This document shows positions 44,992 through 53,502 of a DNA stretch of 64,000 nt, in pieces. The stretch spans positions 62,001 to 126,000 of the forward strand of contig NZ_FTMB01000005.1 of NCBI RefSeq assembly GCF_900155885.1, in the 5' to 3' direction. Each line of letters opens with the position of its first letter. Within the stretch, counting starts at the first letter, position 1. The notes under the pieces are model-generated. The model did no database searches. It worked only from the letters and a program-made list of their open reading frames with translations, and was not told the DNA's origin. The position numbers were made by a program, and so were the translations under genes. Origin of the DNA: Rhizobium sp. RU20A. GTDB taxonomy: Bacteria; Pseudomonadota; Alphaproteobacteria; Rhizobiales; Rhizobiaceae.

Positions 44992-45765
44992 TCAGTGAAT
45001 GGAGCGGATGAAGCGCTTGAGGCGCTCGGATTGCGGATTGTCGAAGATGGCGTCCGGCGGCCCCTGTTCCTCGATCTTGCCGTCGGCGAGAAAGACGATG
45101 TGGTTGGCGACGTTGCGGGCAAACTTCATTTCGTGGGTGACGAGCAGCATGGTGCGCTTTTCGCGGGCGAGGTCGCCGATCACCGAGAGCACTTCGCCGA
45201 CGAGTTCCGGGTCGAGCGCCGAGGTCGGTTCGTCGAAGAGCATGACATGCGGCTGGATGGCGAGCGCCCTGGCGATGGCCGCGCGCTGCTGCTGGCCGCC
45301 GGAGAGGAAGGCGGGGTAGGCATCGTGTCGCGCCTCCAGCCCGACGCGGGCGAGGAGCGCTTCCGCGGTGGCGATCGCCTCGGCGCGGGGAATGCCGAGC
45401 ACATGGATCGGCACCTCGATGATGTTCTGCAGGATCGTCATGTGCTGCCAGAGATTGAAGCTCTGGAAGACCATGCCGAGGCGCGAGCGGATGCGCTGGA
45501 TCTGCTTGCGATCGGCGGGCATCTGGCCGCCGCGCCCGTCCGGCTTCATGCGGATCGTTTCGCCGCGGATGGCGACAGAGCCGGCGCTCGGCAGTTCCAG
45601 CATGTTGATGCAGCGCAGGAAGGTGGATTTGCCTGAGCCGGACCCGCCGATGATGGCGATGACGTCGCCTTCGCGGGCGGTGAGCGAAACGCCCTTCAAG
45701 ACCTCCAGCGGGCCAAAGCGCTTGTGGAGATCGGATACGGATATGGCCTCGGCGGCTAATGTCAC
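44992..45765 (-). CDS. Polar amino acid ABC transporter ATPase (HisP-like)
   Basis: A 257-residue ATPase: Walker A GGSGSGKST, Q-loop FQSFNLW, signature LSGGQQQR, Walker B MLFDEPTSALDP, and H-loop THEM. The start is GTG 45765, with GGAGG seven bases upstream, giving the usual length; the frame runs on upstream without family sequence. First gene of the five-gene importer-amidohydrolase operon, divergent from the amidinohydrolase gene. Confidence 0.93.
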   Translation of the reverse strand: MTLAAEAISVSDLHKRFGPLEVLKGVSLTAREGDVIAIIGGSGSGKSTFLRCINMLELPSAGSVAIRGETIRMKPDGRGGQMPADRKQIQRIRSRLGMVFQSFNLWQHMTILQNIIEVPIHVLGIPRAEAIATAEALLARVGLEARHDAYPAFLSGGQQQRAAIARALAIQPHVMLFDEPTSALDPELVGEVLSVIGDLAREKRTMLLVTHEMKFARNVANHIVFLADGKIEEQGPPDAIFDNPQSERLKRFIRSIH

Positions 45766-45884
45766 AGACGGACCTCCAGCGCCGGGCCGCGCGGTTGCGC
45801 GACAGCTTTCATGCGAGACTGTTCCCCTTTTCCCGTGCGGCGGTTTTTGCTCGTCACGTCGTCTTGCGGATTGCATCGTTGCAC

Positions 45885-45914
45885 TTGCGAGGTAATTATT
45901 CAAGTGTACAATAA
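45885..45914. promoter_or_regulatory. Promoter and dyad between the arginine-type operons
   Basis: TTGCGA (45885-45890), 16 bases, TACAAT (45907-45912) read as a sigma-70-type promoter towards the amidinohydrolase gene at 45984. TTATT (45896-45900) and AATAA (45910-45914) form a dyad across it, a possible TetR-family operator for the regulator at 46853. Confidence 0.4.
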
Positions 45915-45983
45915 GCAATGTTCGCGATTTTCTGACCCGGTCGTGATCGCCTCTTCCGTTCGTCCCCCTCTTCAGGAGCAAGC

Positions 45984-46856
45984 ATGTCCCGTTACGGTTC
46001 CCAGGAAATGTCCGCCGCCTTGACGCGTGTTCTGATGCGCCGGCCCGGGCCCAGTCTTGCAGGTGCCGATGCGGCGCGCTGGCACTATGGCCCCGGTTTC
46101 GACGGGCCGCGCGCGGTGGAACAGTACAGCGCCTTCGCGCGGCTGGTGGAAGCGTCGGGGGCCGAAATCCTCTGGCTCGAGGACAATGGCGACGGGCTGG
46201 CCGACGCCATGTTCACCCATGACCCCTCGCTGATGACCGACAAGGGCGCCGTCATCCTTGCCATGGGCAAGCCGCTCCGTGCCGGCGAGCCGGATCTGCA
46301 CGAAGCGGCCTATCGCGCCGCCGGCATTCCCATTCTCGGGCGCCTTGAGGCTCCCGGTACCGTCGAGGGCGGCGACTGCATCTGGCTCGATCGTTCGACC
46401 CTGATCGTCGGGCGTGGCGTGCGCAGCAATCAGGCGGGCATCGAGCAACTGTCCGCCATCCTCGCGCCGATTGGCGTCACCGTCATCGGCTTCGACCTGC
46501 CGCTCTGGCAGGGGGAGGAAGCGTGCCTGCATCTGATGTCGGTGATGAGCCCGCTCGCGGACGATCTCGCGCTGGTCTTCGCGCCGCTGCTGCCGGCGCC
46601 GTTCTATCAGTTGCTGAAGGCCCGCGGCATCCGGCTGATCGAGGCGCCGGCCGAGGAGTTTTACGCCAGCAACGGCCTCAGCCTCAACGTGCTGCCGCTG
46701 AAGCCGCTGGATGTCGTCATGGTCGACGGCTTTCCGCAGACGAAGGCGGCGATGGAAGCGGCCGGCTGCACCGTGGCCGTGTTCGAGGCCGATGCGCTGT
46801 GCATCGCCTGCGAAGGCGGGCCGACCTGCCTGACGCGGCCGGTTCTGAGGGGATGA
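45984..46856 (+). CDS. Amidinohydrolase of the DDAH/arginine deiminase superfamily
   Basis: A 290-residue guanidino-group enzyme. The catalytic Cys282 is in GGPTCLTRPV, His183 in ACLHLMSVM, and Glu128/Asp131 in TVEGGDCIWLD; Asp80 in FTHDPSLM is a substrate-binding candidate. Length is closer to dimethylarginine dimethylaminohydrolase (254-290) than to arginine deiminase (~410). It would hydrolyse an arginine or methyl-arginine to citrulline and (methyl)amine. AGGAG precedes ATG 45984. Overlaps the TetR gene in an ATGA, and the AruHI-like pair follows. It may be an enzyme with a related substrate. Confidence 0.85.
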   Translation: MSRYGSQEMSAALTRVLMRRPGPSLAGADAARWHYGPGFDGPRAVEQYSAFARLVEASGAEILWLEDNGDGLADAMFTHDPSLMTDKGAVILAMGKPLRAGEPDLHEAAYRAAGIPILGRLEAPGTVEGGDCIWLDRSTLIVGRGVRSNQAGIEQLSAILAPIGVTVIGFDLPLWQGEEACLHLMSVMSPLADDLALVFAPLLPAPFYQLLKARGIRLIEAPAEEFYASNGLSLNVLPLKPLDVVMVDGFPQTKAAMEAAGCTVAVFEADALCIACEGGPTCLTRPVLRG

Positions 46857-47473
46857 TGCGCCGGACCTTCCACCGGGCCCCGGAGGCGGAGCGGCGGCAG
46901 GAGCTGATCGCCGCGACCCTCGACTGCATCTCGGAGCTTGGCCTCAAGGGGGCGACCGTGCGCGAGATCACGGCGCGGGCCGGCGTGACGGCAGGTCTGG
47001 TGCGGCATTACTTCGAGACCAAGGACCAGCTGATCGCGGCCGCCTATCGAAGCCTGATCGCGTCCCTGACGGAGAAGGCGGAGAATCTCACGGGCGATCC
47101 GGAAAGCCGGCTGCGCGACTTCATCGTCATCAACCTGACGGAGCCCGTCGCCAACAGCCGCAGCCTGTCGCTCTGGGCGGCCTTCATCAGCCAGGTCGGG
47201 TCCGATCCCGTGCTGGCGGCGGTGCATCGCGAGGGCTATCTCGCCTTTCGCGATTCGCTCGAGGGGCTGATTGCCGACTTCCGGGTGCTGCGCGGGCTCA
47301 CCGCCGATCCGGGCATCTGCCGCGCGCAGGCCATCGCCATCAACGGCCTGATGGACGGGCTGTGGCTGGAAGGCTGCCTTGCGGGCGATCTCTTCGCGGA
47401 TGGCGAACTGATCCGCATCGCGACGGGGTCGGTGGAGGCCCTGCTCGGGCTGTCGCTGCAAGGGGCGGGCTGA
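46853..47473 (+). CDS. TetR-family regulator of the arginine-type locus
   Basis: A 206-residue TetR/BetI-like protein. HTH at residues ~15-55: RRQELIAATLDCISELGLKG then TVREITARAGVTAGLVRHYFETKDQLI. The C-terminal half resembles BetI (NSRSLSLWAAFISQV and MDGLWLEGCL). ATGA overlap with the amidinohydrolase gene. By location it controls both divergent operons; the effector might be arginine or a guanidino compound. Confidence 0.88.
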   Translation: MMRRTFHRAPEAERRQELIAATLDCISELGLKGATVREITARAGVTAGLVRHYFETKDQLIAAAYRSLIASLTEKAENLTGDPESRLRDFIVINLTEPVANSRSLSLWAAFISQVGSDPVLAAVHREGYLAFRDSLEGLIADFRVLRGLTADPGICRAQAIAINGLMDGLWLEGCLAGDLFADGELIRIATGSVEALLGLSLQGAG

Positions 47474-47568
47474 CGGCCTTTGCGGCCGGAAACGAAGGAC
47501 AGGACCGAGGGATTTGCGCCCGAGCCTTGCACAAGGCGGGCCGTCTCTTTGACAACAGGGGGAACGAC

Positions 47569-48759
47569 ATGCGCTATTCGACCATAACCGACCGCCTCGC
47601 CGATCTCGGCTCCGGCAAATGGGCCCTGCACATCCGGGCCCGGGAACTCGCCCGCGAGGGCCGCGATATCATCGAGCTGACGATTGGCGAGCCGGATCTG
47701 CCGGTCGATCCGCAACTGATCTCGGTGTGCCAGGCCGCCATGAATGCCGGCCGCTATCGGTACTCGAACGGGCGCGGCGAGCCGGCCGTGGTCGAGGCGA
47801 TCGCGGCGAAGTACCGGCAGCGACGCGCCGACGTGACGGTCGACAATGTCATGGTGTTTCCGGGCACGCAGACGGCGCTGTTCGCGGTGATGCTCGGCCT
47901 TTGCGAGCCGGGTGACGGGGTGCTGGTCGGCGATCCGCTCTATGCCACCTACGAAGCGGTGATCCGCGCCACGGGCGCCGAGCCCGTCTACGTGCCGCTC
48001 AGGCCCGAGCGGGGCTTCCATATGCAGGCGGAGGATCTGGAGCGGGCGTTGACGCCGGCCTGCCGGGTGCTGCTGCTCAACACGCCGCACAACCCGACGG
48101 GCGCGACGCTCACCCGCAATGAGATTGCCGCCCTCGGTGCCGTCGCCCGCCGCCATGATCTCTGGATCGTCTGCGATGAGGTCTATGAGGAGCTCATTTT
48201 CGGCGGTGCGTTTGCCTCGCCCTTCGATGATCCCGATCTTGCCGAGCGGACCATCGTAGTTTCCTCCATCTCCAAGTCCCATGCCGCGCCGGGCTTTCGC
48301 AGCGGCTGGGCGGTGGGGCCGGCGGAGTTTGCGCGGCGGCTGCTGCCGGTCTCCGAAACCATGCTGTTCGGCGTGCAGCCCTTTATCTCCGATATGACGG
48401 CCTATGCGCTGTCCAACCCGATCACGACCTCTGCGACCATGCGCGCCGCCTATCAGGGCCGCGCGTCGCGCATCTGCACGGCACTGTCGGGCGGAGGCGT
48501 GCTCGCGCCGCACCGGCCGGAAGCCGGCATGTTCATCGTGGTCGATGTCTCCGCCACCGGGCTCGATGGCGAAACCTTCGCCTGGCGGCTTCTGGAAGAG
48601 GAGGGCGTTGCCGTGATGCCGGGCGCCTCCTTCGGCGAGCAGGCCAAGGATTTCATCCGCCTCAGCCTCACGGTCACGGAGACGAGGATCGAGGAGGCCT
48701 GCCGACGCATGAATGCGCTGGCAGCCCGCATTCAACCGCGCAAGGAGCGTCGTGCATGA
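47569..48759 (+). CDS. Class I/II aminotransferase, AruH-like (arginine:pyruvate transaminase)
   Basis: A 396-residue PLP enzyme. Begins MRYSTITDRLAD as in AruH of Pseudomonas aeruginosa; the PLP lysine is Lys236 in SSISKSHAAPGFRSGW, Asp203 in VCDEVYEEL binds the pyridine nitrogen, and NTPHNPTGATL is at 171-181. The gene is joined by an ATGA overlap to an AruI-like decarboxylase, which is why I prefer arginine:pyruvate transaminase over other class I/II enzymes. ATG 47569 lies 95 bases after the TetR gene, with GGGGGAA upstream. Confidence 0.82.
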   Translation: MRYSTITDRLADLGSGKWALHIRARELAREGRDIIELTIGEPDLPVDPQLISVCQAAMNAGRYRYSNGRGEPAVVEAIAAKYRQRRADVTVDNVMVFPGTQTALFAVMLGLCEPGDGVLVGDPLYATYEAVIRATGAEPVYVPLRPERGFHMQAEDLERALTPACRVLLLNTPHNPTGATLTRNEIAALGAVARRHDLWIVCDEVYEELIFGGAFASPFDDPDLAERTIVVSSISKSHAAPGFRSGWAVGPAEFARRLLPVSETMLFGVQPFISDMTAYALSNPITTSATMRAAYQGRASRICTALSGGGVLAPHRPEAGMFIVVDVSATGLDGETFAWRLLEEEGVAVMPGASFGEQAKDFIRLSLTVTETRIEEACRRMNALAARIQPRKERRA

Positions 48760-50387
48760 GCGCTGAACCCGTCGTCACAGAAAAGGCCTTGACCGTTGGC
48801 GAGGCGCTGGTCGAACTGCTGGCGCTGAACGGCGTCGAGGTCGTCTTCGGCATTCCCGGCGTCCATACGGTCGAGCTTTATCGCGGGCTTGCGGCCTCGC
48901 CGATCCGGCATGTGACGCCTCGCCACGAGCAGGGCGCCGGCTTCATGGCCGACGGCTATGCGCGCGTCACCGGCAGGCCGGGCGTCGCGCTCGTCATCAC
49001 CGGGCCGGGCCTGACCAATACGCTGACGGCGATGGCGCAGGCGCGGCAGGATTCCATCCCCATCCTCGTCATCTCCGGCGTCAACCGCCGCGATTCGCTC
49101 GGCCACGGACGCGGCCTGCTGCACGAGCTGCCCGACCAGCACGCGCTGGCAAAGACGGTGGCGCTCTACAGCCACACGCTGCTCAATCCCGCTGATCTGC
49201 CGGCTGTGATCGAACGAGCCTTTGCCGTGCTCGGTTCGGGACGTCCCGGCCCCGTGCATATCGAAATCCCGACGGATGTGATGGCGGCGAAGGTCAGCCT
49301 GCCGGCAACCGTGCGCCCGGCGCAGGCCACGCGCCCCCGCGCCGATGCGGAAACGCTGCAGAAGGCGGCGATCCTGTCGGCGGAGGCACGCCGACCGGTC
49401 ATTTTGTGCGGCGGCGGTGCCATCACGGCAGAGGCGGAAATCCGCGACCTTGCCGAGCGGATCGGGGCACCGGTCGTCACCACCGTCAACGCGCGCGGGA
49501 TGATGGCCGGGCATCCGCTGAATGTGCCCGCGAGCCCCAGTCTCAAGGCCGTGCGCGCCCTCATTCGCGATGCCGACCTCGTGCTCGCCTTCGGGACGGA
49601 GATGGGGCAAACCGACTATGACATGTATGCCGATGGCGGGTTTCCGCTGCTCGACAAGCTGATCCGCATCGATATCGATGCCACGCAGCTGGCCGCCGGG
49701 CCGCAGACCGCCATGTCGATCCTCTCGGGCGCCCGCGCGGCGGCGCTTGGCATGCTCGGCTTCCTGCCGGACGATGTCGCGGGTGACGGCGCACGGCGGG
49801 CCGAAGCGGCGCGCAAGGCCACATTGAAGGAGCTGACCGCCAAGATGCGGGCCGAGATCGACATCATCGATACGATCTACAAGACGCTGCCGGAGGTGAC
49901 GATCGTCGGGGATTCGACGCAGGTCGTCTATGCCGGCAACCTCTTCTGCAACGCGCCGCGCCCGCGCAGCTGGTTCAATTCCGCCACCGGCTTCGGCGCG
50001 CTTGGCTATGCGCCGCCGGCTGCGATCGGCGCTACCGTCGGTGTCGGCGGCGCTCCGGTCATCTGCCTCGTCGGGGATGGTGGCATCCAGTTTTCCCTGG
50101 CCGAGATCGGCTCGGCTGCCGATATATCCGCGCCGGTGATCTTCCTCGTCTGGAACAATGACGGCTATCAGGAGATCGAGACCTACATGATCGACAATGG
50201 CATCGTGCCGGAAGGCGTGCGACCGGGCGCGCCGGATTTCCCCAAGGCTGCCGAGGCCTATGGCATTCCGGGTAAACGGCTTGCCAGGCTCGAGGATCTC
50301 GCGGCGGCGCTGACCGAAGCGGCGGCGCGCAAAGGGCCATCGCTGATCGAAATCCACGAGACGCTGACGGCCGGAATCAAGCGGTAG
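48756..50387 (+). CDS. ThDP-dependent decarboxylase, AruI-like (2-ketoarginine decarboxylase)
   Basis: A 543-residue thiamine diphosphate enzyme of the acetolactate synthase/benzoylformate decarboxylase fold. Glu58 in RHEQGAGFMADGYARV activates the cofactor, and GDGGIQFSLAEIG near residue 439 binds ThDP. With the AruH-like transaminase it fits the arginine transaminase pathway: 2-ketoarginine to 4-guanidinobutyraldehyde and CO2. The later enzymes (aldehyde dehydrogenase, guanidinobutyrase) are not in the window. Alone it could be called acetolactate synthase large-subunit-like. Confidence 0.85.
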   Translation: MSAEPVVTEKALTVGEALVELLALNGVEVVFGIPGVHTVELYRGLAASPIRHVTPRHEQGAGFMADGYARVTGRPGVALVITGPGLTNTLTAMAQARQDSIPILVISGVNRRDSLGHGRGLLHELPDQHALAKTVALYSHTLLNPADLPAVIERAFAVLGSGRPGPVHIEIPTDVMAAKVSLPATVRPAQATRPRADAETLQKAAILSAEARRPVILCGGGAITAEAEIRDLAERIGAPVVTTVNARGMMAGHPLNVPASPSLKAVRALIRDADLVLAFGTEMGQTDYDMYADGGFPLLDKLIRIDIDATQLAAGPQTAMSILSGARAAALGMLGFLPDDVAGDGARRAEAARKATLKELTAKMRAEIDIIDTIYKTLPEVTIVGDSTQVVYAGNLFCNAPRPRSWFNSATGFGALGYAPPAAIGATVGVGGAPVICLVGDGGIQFSLAEIGSAADISAPVIFLVWNNDGYQEIETYMIDNGIVPEGVRPGAPDFPKAAEAYGIPGKRLARLEDLAAALTEAAARKGPSLIEIHETLTAGIKR

Positions 50388-50410
50388 GGCGTCAGCGTGT
50401 CAGGTATTGC

Positions 50411-50671
50411 TTACGCTTCATCGGAGCTGAGTCCACGCGCCGCATCATCCAGCCAGTCAAGCCAGGCTGCGCCGACCTGCCAGCGGCGCAGAACGTCGCA
50501 CGGATCTTCGCCGTCAAGGCGGCAGCAGATGCGATAGATCTCCAGCGTCTCCTCATCCATCGCGCCGGCCGCATGGAAGAAGGCCGCAGCCGCATAGCGC
50601 GACCGGCCCGACCAGGCGAGGCCGGGCGGCGTGAGAATGAGGCGAAGGTTGCGGGCGCGCTCCTCGTCCAT
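50411..50671 (-). CDS. Hypothetical protein, 86 aa, in the FAD oxidoreductase-GcvT operon
   Basis: Not recognised. An 86-residue protein starting 4 bases after the GcvT-family stop, so part of that operon. It is helical, with three Trp and three Cys (YRICCRLDGEDPCDVLRRWQVG), and no signal or membrane segment. Its conserved-looking C-terminal half could be a small subunit or chaperone for one of the flavoenzymes. Function unknown. Confidence 0.7.
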   Translation of the reverse strand: MDEERARNLRLILTPPGLAWSGRSRYAAAAFFHAAGAMDEETLEIYRICCRLDGEDPCDVLRRWQVGAAWLDWLDDAARGLSSDEA

Positions 50672-50675
50672 CGGA

Positions 50676-51890
50676 TCAGAACAGGCCGGGCGGATTGGCG
50701 GTGCGGCGCGGCAGGGAGACGAAGGGGCGCGGTACGATGACGGCGCGCTTCATCATCTTCTGGTAGGAGAGTTCGCGAAGGGCGTAGATTTCCACCCAGA
50801 GGTCGTTCGTGATCTCGGTGCCGAAGGGGCGGGTGAGCGAGGCAAGGGCTATGTTGCGCTTGGCGGTGGGCGACCAGATGGCGGCGGTGACGACGCCGGC
50901 CTCGCGGCTGCGACCATGATAGACGATGGCGCCTTCGGCCGGCACGTTGCCCTCGATTTCCAGTCCGACCAGAACGTGTTTCAGCGCGCCGGTGCGGCGG
51001 GCGTGGAGGATGGCGCGGCGGCCATTGAAATGCGGCTTTGCGGGATCGACCAGCCAGTCCAGTCCGATCTCGTCCGGCATGCGCTCGCGCCCGGGCCGAA
51101 GCGCGATGTCGGCGCCGATGAAATCCGCCCCCGCCACGATGAAGCCAGCCTCGATGCGGGCGCGGTTCAGCGCATCGTAGCCGATGGCCCTGAGGCCGTA
51201 GGCCTGCCCGGCCGCATGGATGAGGTCCCACAGCGCCAGTGCATGTTCGCTTGGCACGAAAAGCTCGTAGCCGAGATCGGCGGTAAAGCCGGTACGCGAG
51301 ATCGTGACGTCGCCGAAGGGGGCGGGAAGCGTCGTGATCTGGAAGGGGCGCAGGCTCGCCACATTGCCAAGGCCGGCGGCTTTGAGCGTGGCGAAGGCGG
51401 TCGGGCCCTGCAGCGCAAGACCGGCGATCTCCTCCGTCTCCTCGCGGATATCGACATCAAAGCCGATGGCGCTGTCGAGCAGCCAGGGCAGGTGCCGGTC
51501 CTGGCAGCACAGCCGGAAGACATCGGGCGCGAGGCGAAACAGGGTGCCGTCATCGAGCACATGGCCGGCATCGTCGCACCAGGCGGTATACTGCACCGTG
51601 CCAGTTTTCTGCCGGCTGACATCGCGAAGGGTCAGGCGGTTGAGATAGCGCTCGGCATCCTTGCCCTCGATCCGGTACTTGACCATGGGCGAGAGGTCGA
51701 AGAGCGAGGCCGTGGAGCGGATCGCGAAATATTCGAGTTCCGTGTCATCAAGCGCGTGCGGCGCCTTGTAGCCGGCCCAGTTGTACCAGTCGTTGACGCG
51801 GTCGAGGGCGGCAAGGCGCGGGTGAAACGGGGTTTCCAGCCGTGGCGTCTCGATATGGGCTTGCGCTCTGAGGCGCATGGTCAGCGTCAT
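50676..51890 (-). CDS. GcvT-family aminomethyltransferase-like protein
   Basis: A 404-residue folate-dependent methyltransferase of the GcvT/DmdA fold: FDLSPMVKYRIEGKDAERYLNRL near the N-terminus, HVLDDGTLFRL, ISRTGFTADLGYELFV, RIEAGFIV, and the C-terminal domain from KHVLVGLEIEGN. Such proteins move a methyl or methylene group from an amine or sulfonium compound to tetrahydrofolate. ATG 51890 has AAGGAGAGG upstream. Third in an operon with two FAD oxidoreductases, which argues for oxidative demethylation of an N-methyl amine. It is not the housekeeping glycine cleavage T protein, since gcvH and gcvP are absent. Confidence 0.88.
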   Translation of the reverse strand: MTLTMRLRAQAHIETPRLETPFHPRLAALDRVNDWYNWAGYKAPHALDDTELEYFAIRSTASLFDLSPMVKYRIEGKDAERYLNRLTLRDVSRQKTGTVQYTAWCDDAGHVLDDGTLFRLAPDVFRLCCQDRHLPWLLDSAIGFDVDIREETEEIAGLALQGPTAFATLKAAGLGNVASLRPFQITTLPAPFGDVTISRTGFTADLGYELFVPSEHALALWDLIHAAGQAYGLRAIGYDALNRARIEAGFIVAGADFIGADIALRPGRERMPDEIGLDWLVDPAKPHFNGRRAILHARRTGALKHVLVGLEIEGNVPAEGAIVYHGRSREAGVVTAAIWSPTAKRNIALASLTRPFGTEITNDLWVEIYALRELSYQKMMKRAVIVPRPFVSLPRRTANPPGLF

Positions 51891-51927
51891 CGGCCTCTCC
51901 TTGATCTCTTTGCCTCGGCGGTGACCC

Positions 51928-53502
51928 TCATGGCCGGCTGCCGGCCATGAGGGTCCGGGCTGCCAGAAGGCCCGGCAGCCCAGAAATGCCGCCGCCCGGG
52001 TGGGAGCCGGCGGCGGCAAGGGTGAGCCCGTCGATCGGCGTCCGGTAGCCGGACAGCGCGTGGATCGGGCGATTGACGAGAAGCTGGTCGGGCTGCATTT
52101 CGCCGTGGTGCCAGTGGCCGCCCGGCAGGTCGAAGCGCTCTTCCATGGCGTCGGGTGTCAGCAGTTCTGCGGCGATAATGGTGGCGCCGATGCCGGGCGA
52201 GACATTTTCCAGCAGCGAGAGGACGCGACTGACAAAAGCAGGCCCTTCCGTTCCCCAGCCCTCGCGCGGCCTATAGGGCGCGTATTGGGCGAGGATGGAC
52301 AGGGTGTGCCGCCCGGCCGGGGCGAGATCGGGATCGGCGAGGGTCGGCACGGTGATTTCCAGGGCGGGTTCCTCGGAGGCGCGCCCGTATTTGACGGCGT
52401 TGAACGCTTCCTCCACCTGCCCGAGCGAGCGGGCGACGACGATGCGGCCGGTTGCGGCATCGGCGGGCGCGCCGGGAAAGACCGGGGCGCGGTCGAGCGC
52501 GATATCGATGCGCGCCGTCACGCCGTCCGTCCGGTAATGGGTCAGTGCTCGCACCAGGCCGGTGTCGCATTCGGCCGGGCTGACGAGGTCGAGGAAGGTG
52601 GTGCGCGGATGCAGCGCGGAGACGACGGATGTGGCGGCGAGCGTCGTTCCGTCCGCGAGGCGCACGCCGGTCACGGCGCCGCGCTCCGTGAGGATGGCGG
52701 CAACGCGGGCGCCGGTGCGGATCGTAACCCCCGCCGTGTGGGCGGCGGCCTCGAAGGCCTGGGCAACACGGGAAGCCGGGATCTGGCCGCCGCGCTTCCC
52801 GCCGATTTCGCCGGTCAGGCGATAGTAGAGGCCGATGAGCGAGGTCGGCGAGCGCGGGCCAAGCCGGAAGCCCAGGGTGGCGTCGCAGGCCAGCAGCGCT
52901 TTCAGGCGGTCGTCGGTGAGAAACTCGTCGGCGACATCGGCGACATTGGTCAGCAGCATGCGCAGGAGATCCCGCGCCTCTTCACGCCCGTGCGACAGCA
53001 TTTTCAGACCCGCCCCGCCGGCGGTTAGAAGATCCGAGAGGTGCGCACCATCGAGACGGGGTGGGGCCTTGCGCAGGAAGCGGCCGAGCACGGAGGCCTG
53101 GAACATCAGCTTGCGGCGCAGCGCGGCAAAGGCGCGCGCTTCCTCCGGCGTCACGCCCTTGACCGTTTCGCCATAGGCGCCGCGCAGCGTCACGGCCGGA
53201 CGGCCGGGTGCGAGCACCGTCGTCGGTGTCAGCGCGGCATCGCGGGTGAGATCAAGGCCGAGTGCCTTCTCGACCTCCGGGTCGAGACGGTTGAGGAGAT
53301 GGGCAAGGCCGGGGCTGCGGAAGCCGGAATGAAAGGTGTAGGGGCGCGTCGCGCCGCCCAGCGTCTCAGCCGCTTCGAGCAGCAGCACGGAGCGGCCCGC
53401 CTTCGCCAGCACGGTGGCGGCCGTCAGGCCATTGTGGCCGCCGCCGATGACGATGACATCGCAGGTTCCGGCCGCGGGTGTGGGCGTGTCAGATGACGTC
53501 AT
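51928..53502 (-). CDS. FAD-dependent oxidoreductase, phytoene-desaturase-like (second gene)
   Basis: A 524-residue flavoprotein of the phytoene dehydrogenase/amine oxidase type. FAD-binding VIVIGGGHNGLTAATVLAKAG at 16-36 and a C-terminal FAD motif HPGGGISGLPGLLAA. Not a carotenoid enzyme by context: no other carotenoid gene is near, and a GcvT-family gene follows. Overlaps the upstream homologue by 14 bases. The two flavoproteins may form a heterodimer or act in sequence on the same substrate. Confidence 0.88.
   Translation of the reverse strand: MTSSDTPTPAAGTCDVIVIGGGHNGLTAATVLAKAGRSVLLLEAAETLGGATRPYTFHSGFRSPGLAHLLNRLDPEVEKALGLDLTRDAALTPTTVLAPGRPAVTLRGAYGETVKGVTPEEARAFAALRRKLMFQASVLGRFLRKAPPRLDGAHLSDLLTAGGAGLKMLSHGREEARDLLRMLLTNVADVADEFLTDDRLKALLACDATLGFRLGPRSPTSLIGLYYRLTGEIGGKRGGQIPASRVAQAFEAAAHTAGVTIRTGARVAAILTERGAVTGVRLADGTTLAATSVVSALHPRTTFLDLVSPAECDTGLVRALTHYRTDGVTARIDIALDRAPVFPGAPADAATGRIVVARSLGQVEEAFNAVKYGRASEEPALEITVPTLADPDLAPAGRHTLSILAQYAPYRPREGWGTEGPAFVSRVLSLLENVSPGIGATIIAAELLTPDAMEERFDLPGGHWHHGEMQPDQLLVNRPIHALSGYRTPIDGLTLAAAGSHPGGGISGLPGLLAARTLMAGSRP

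Noticed and set aside
48756-50387. Acetolactate synthase large subunit
   Set aside because: No small subunit gene; ATGA-coupled to an AruH-like transaminase, so the ketoarginine decarboxylase role fits better.
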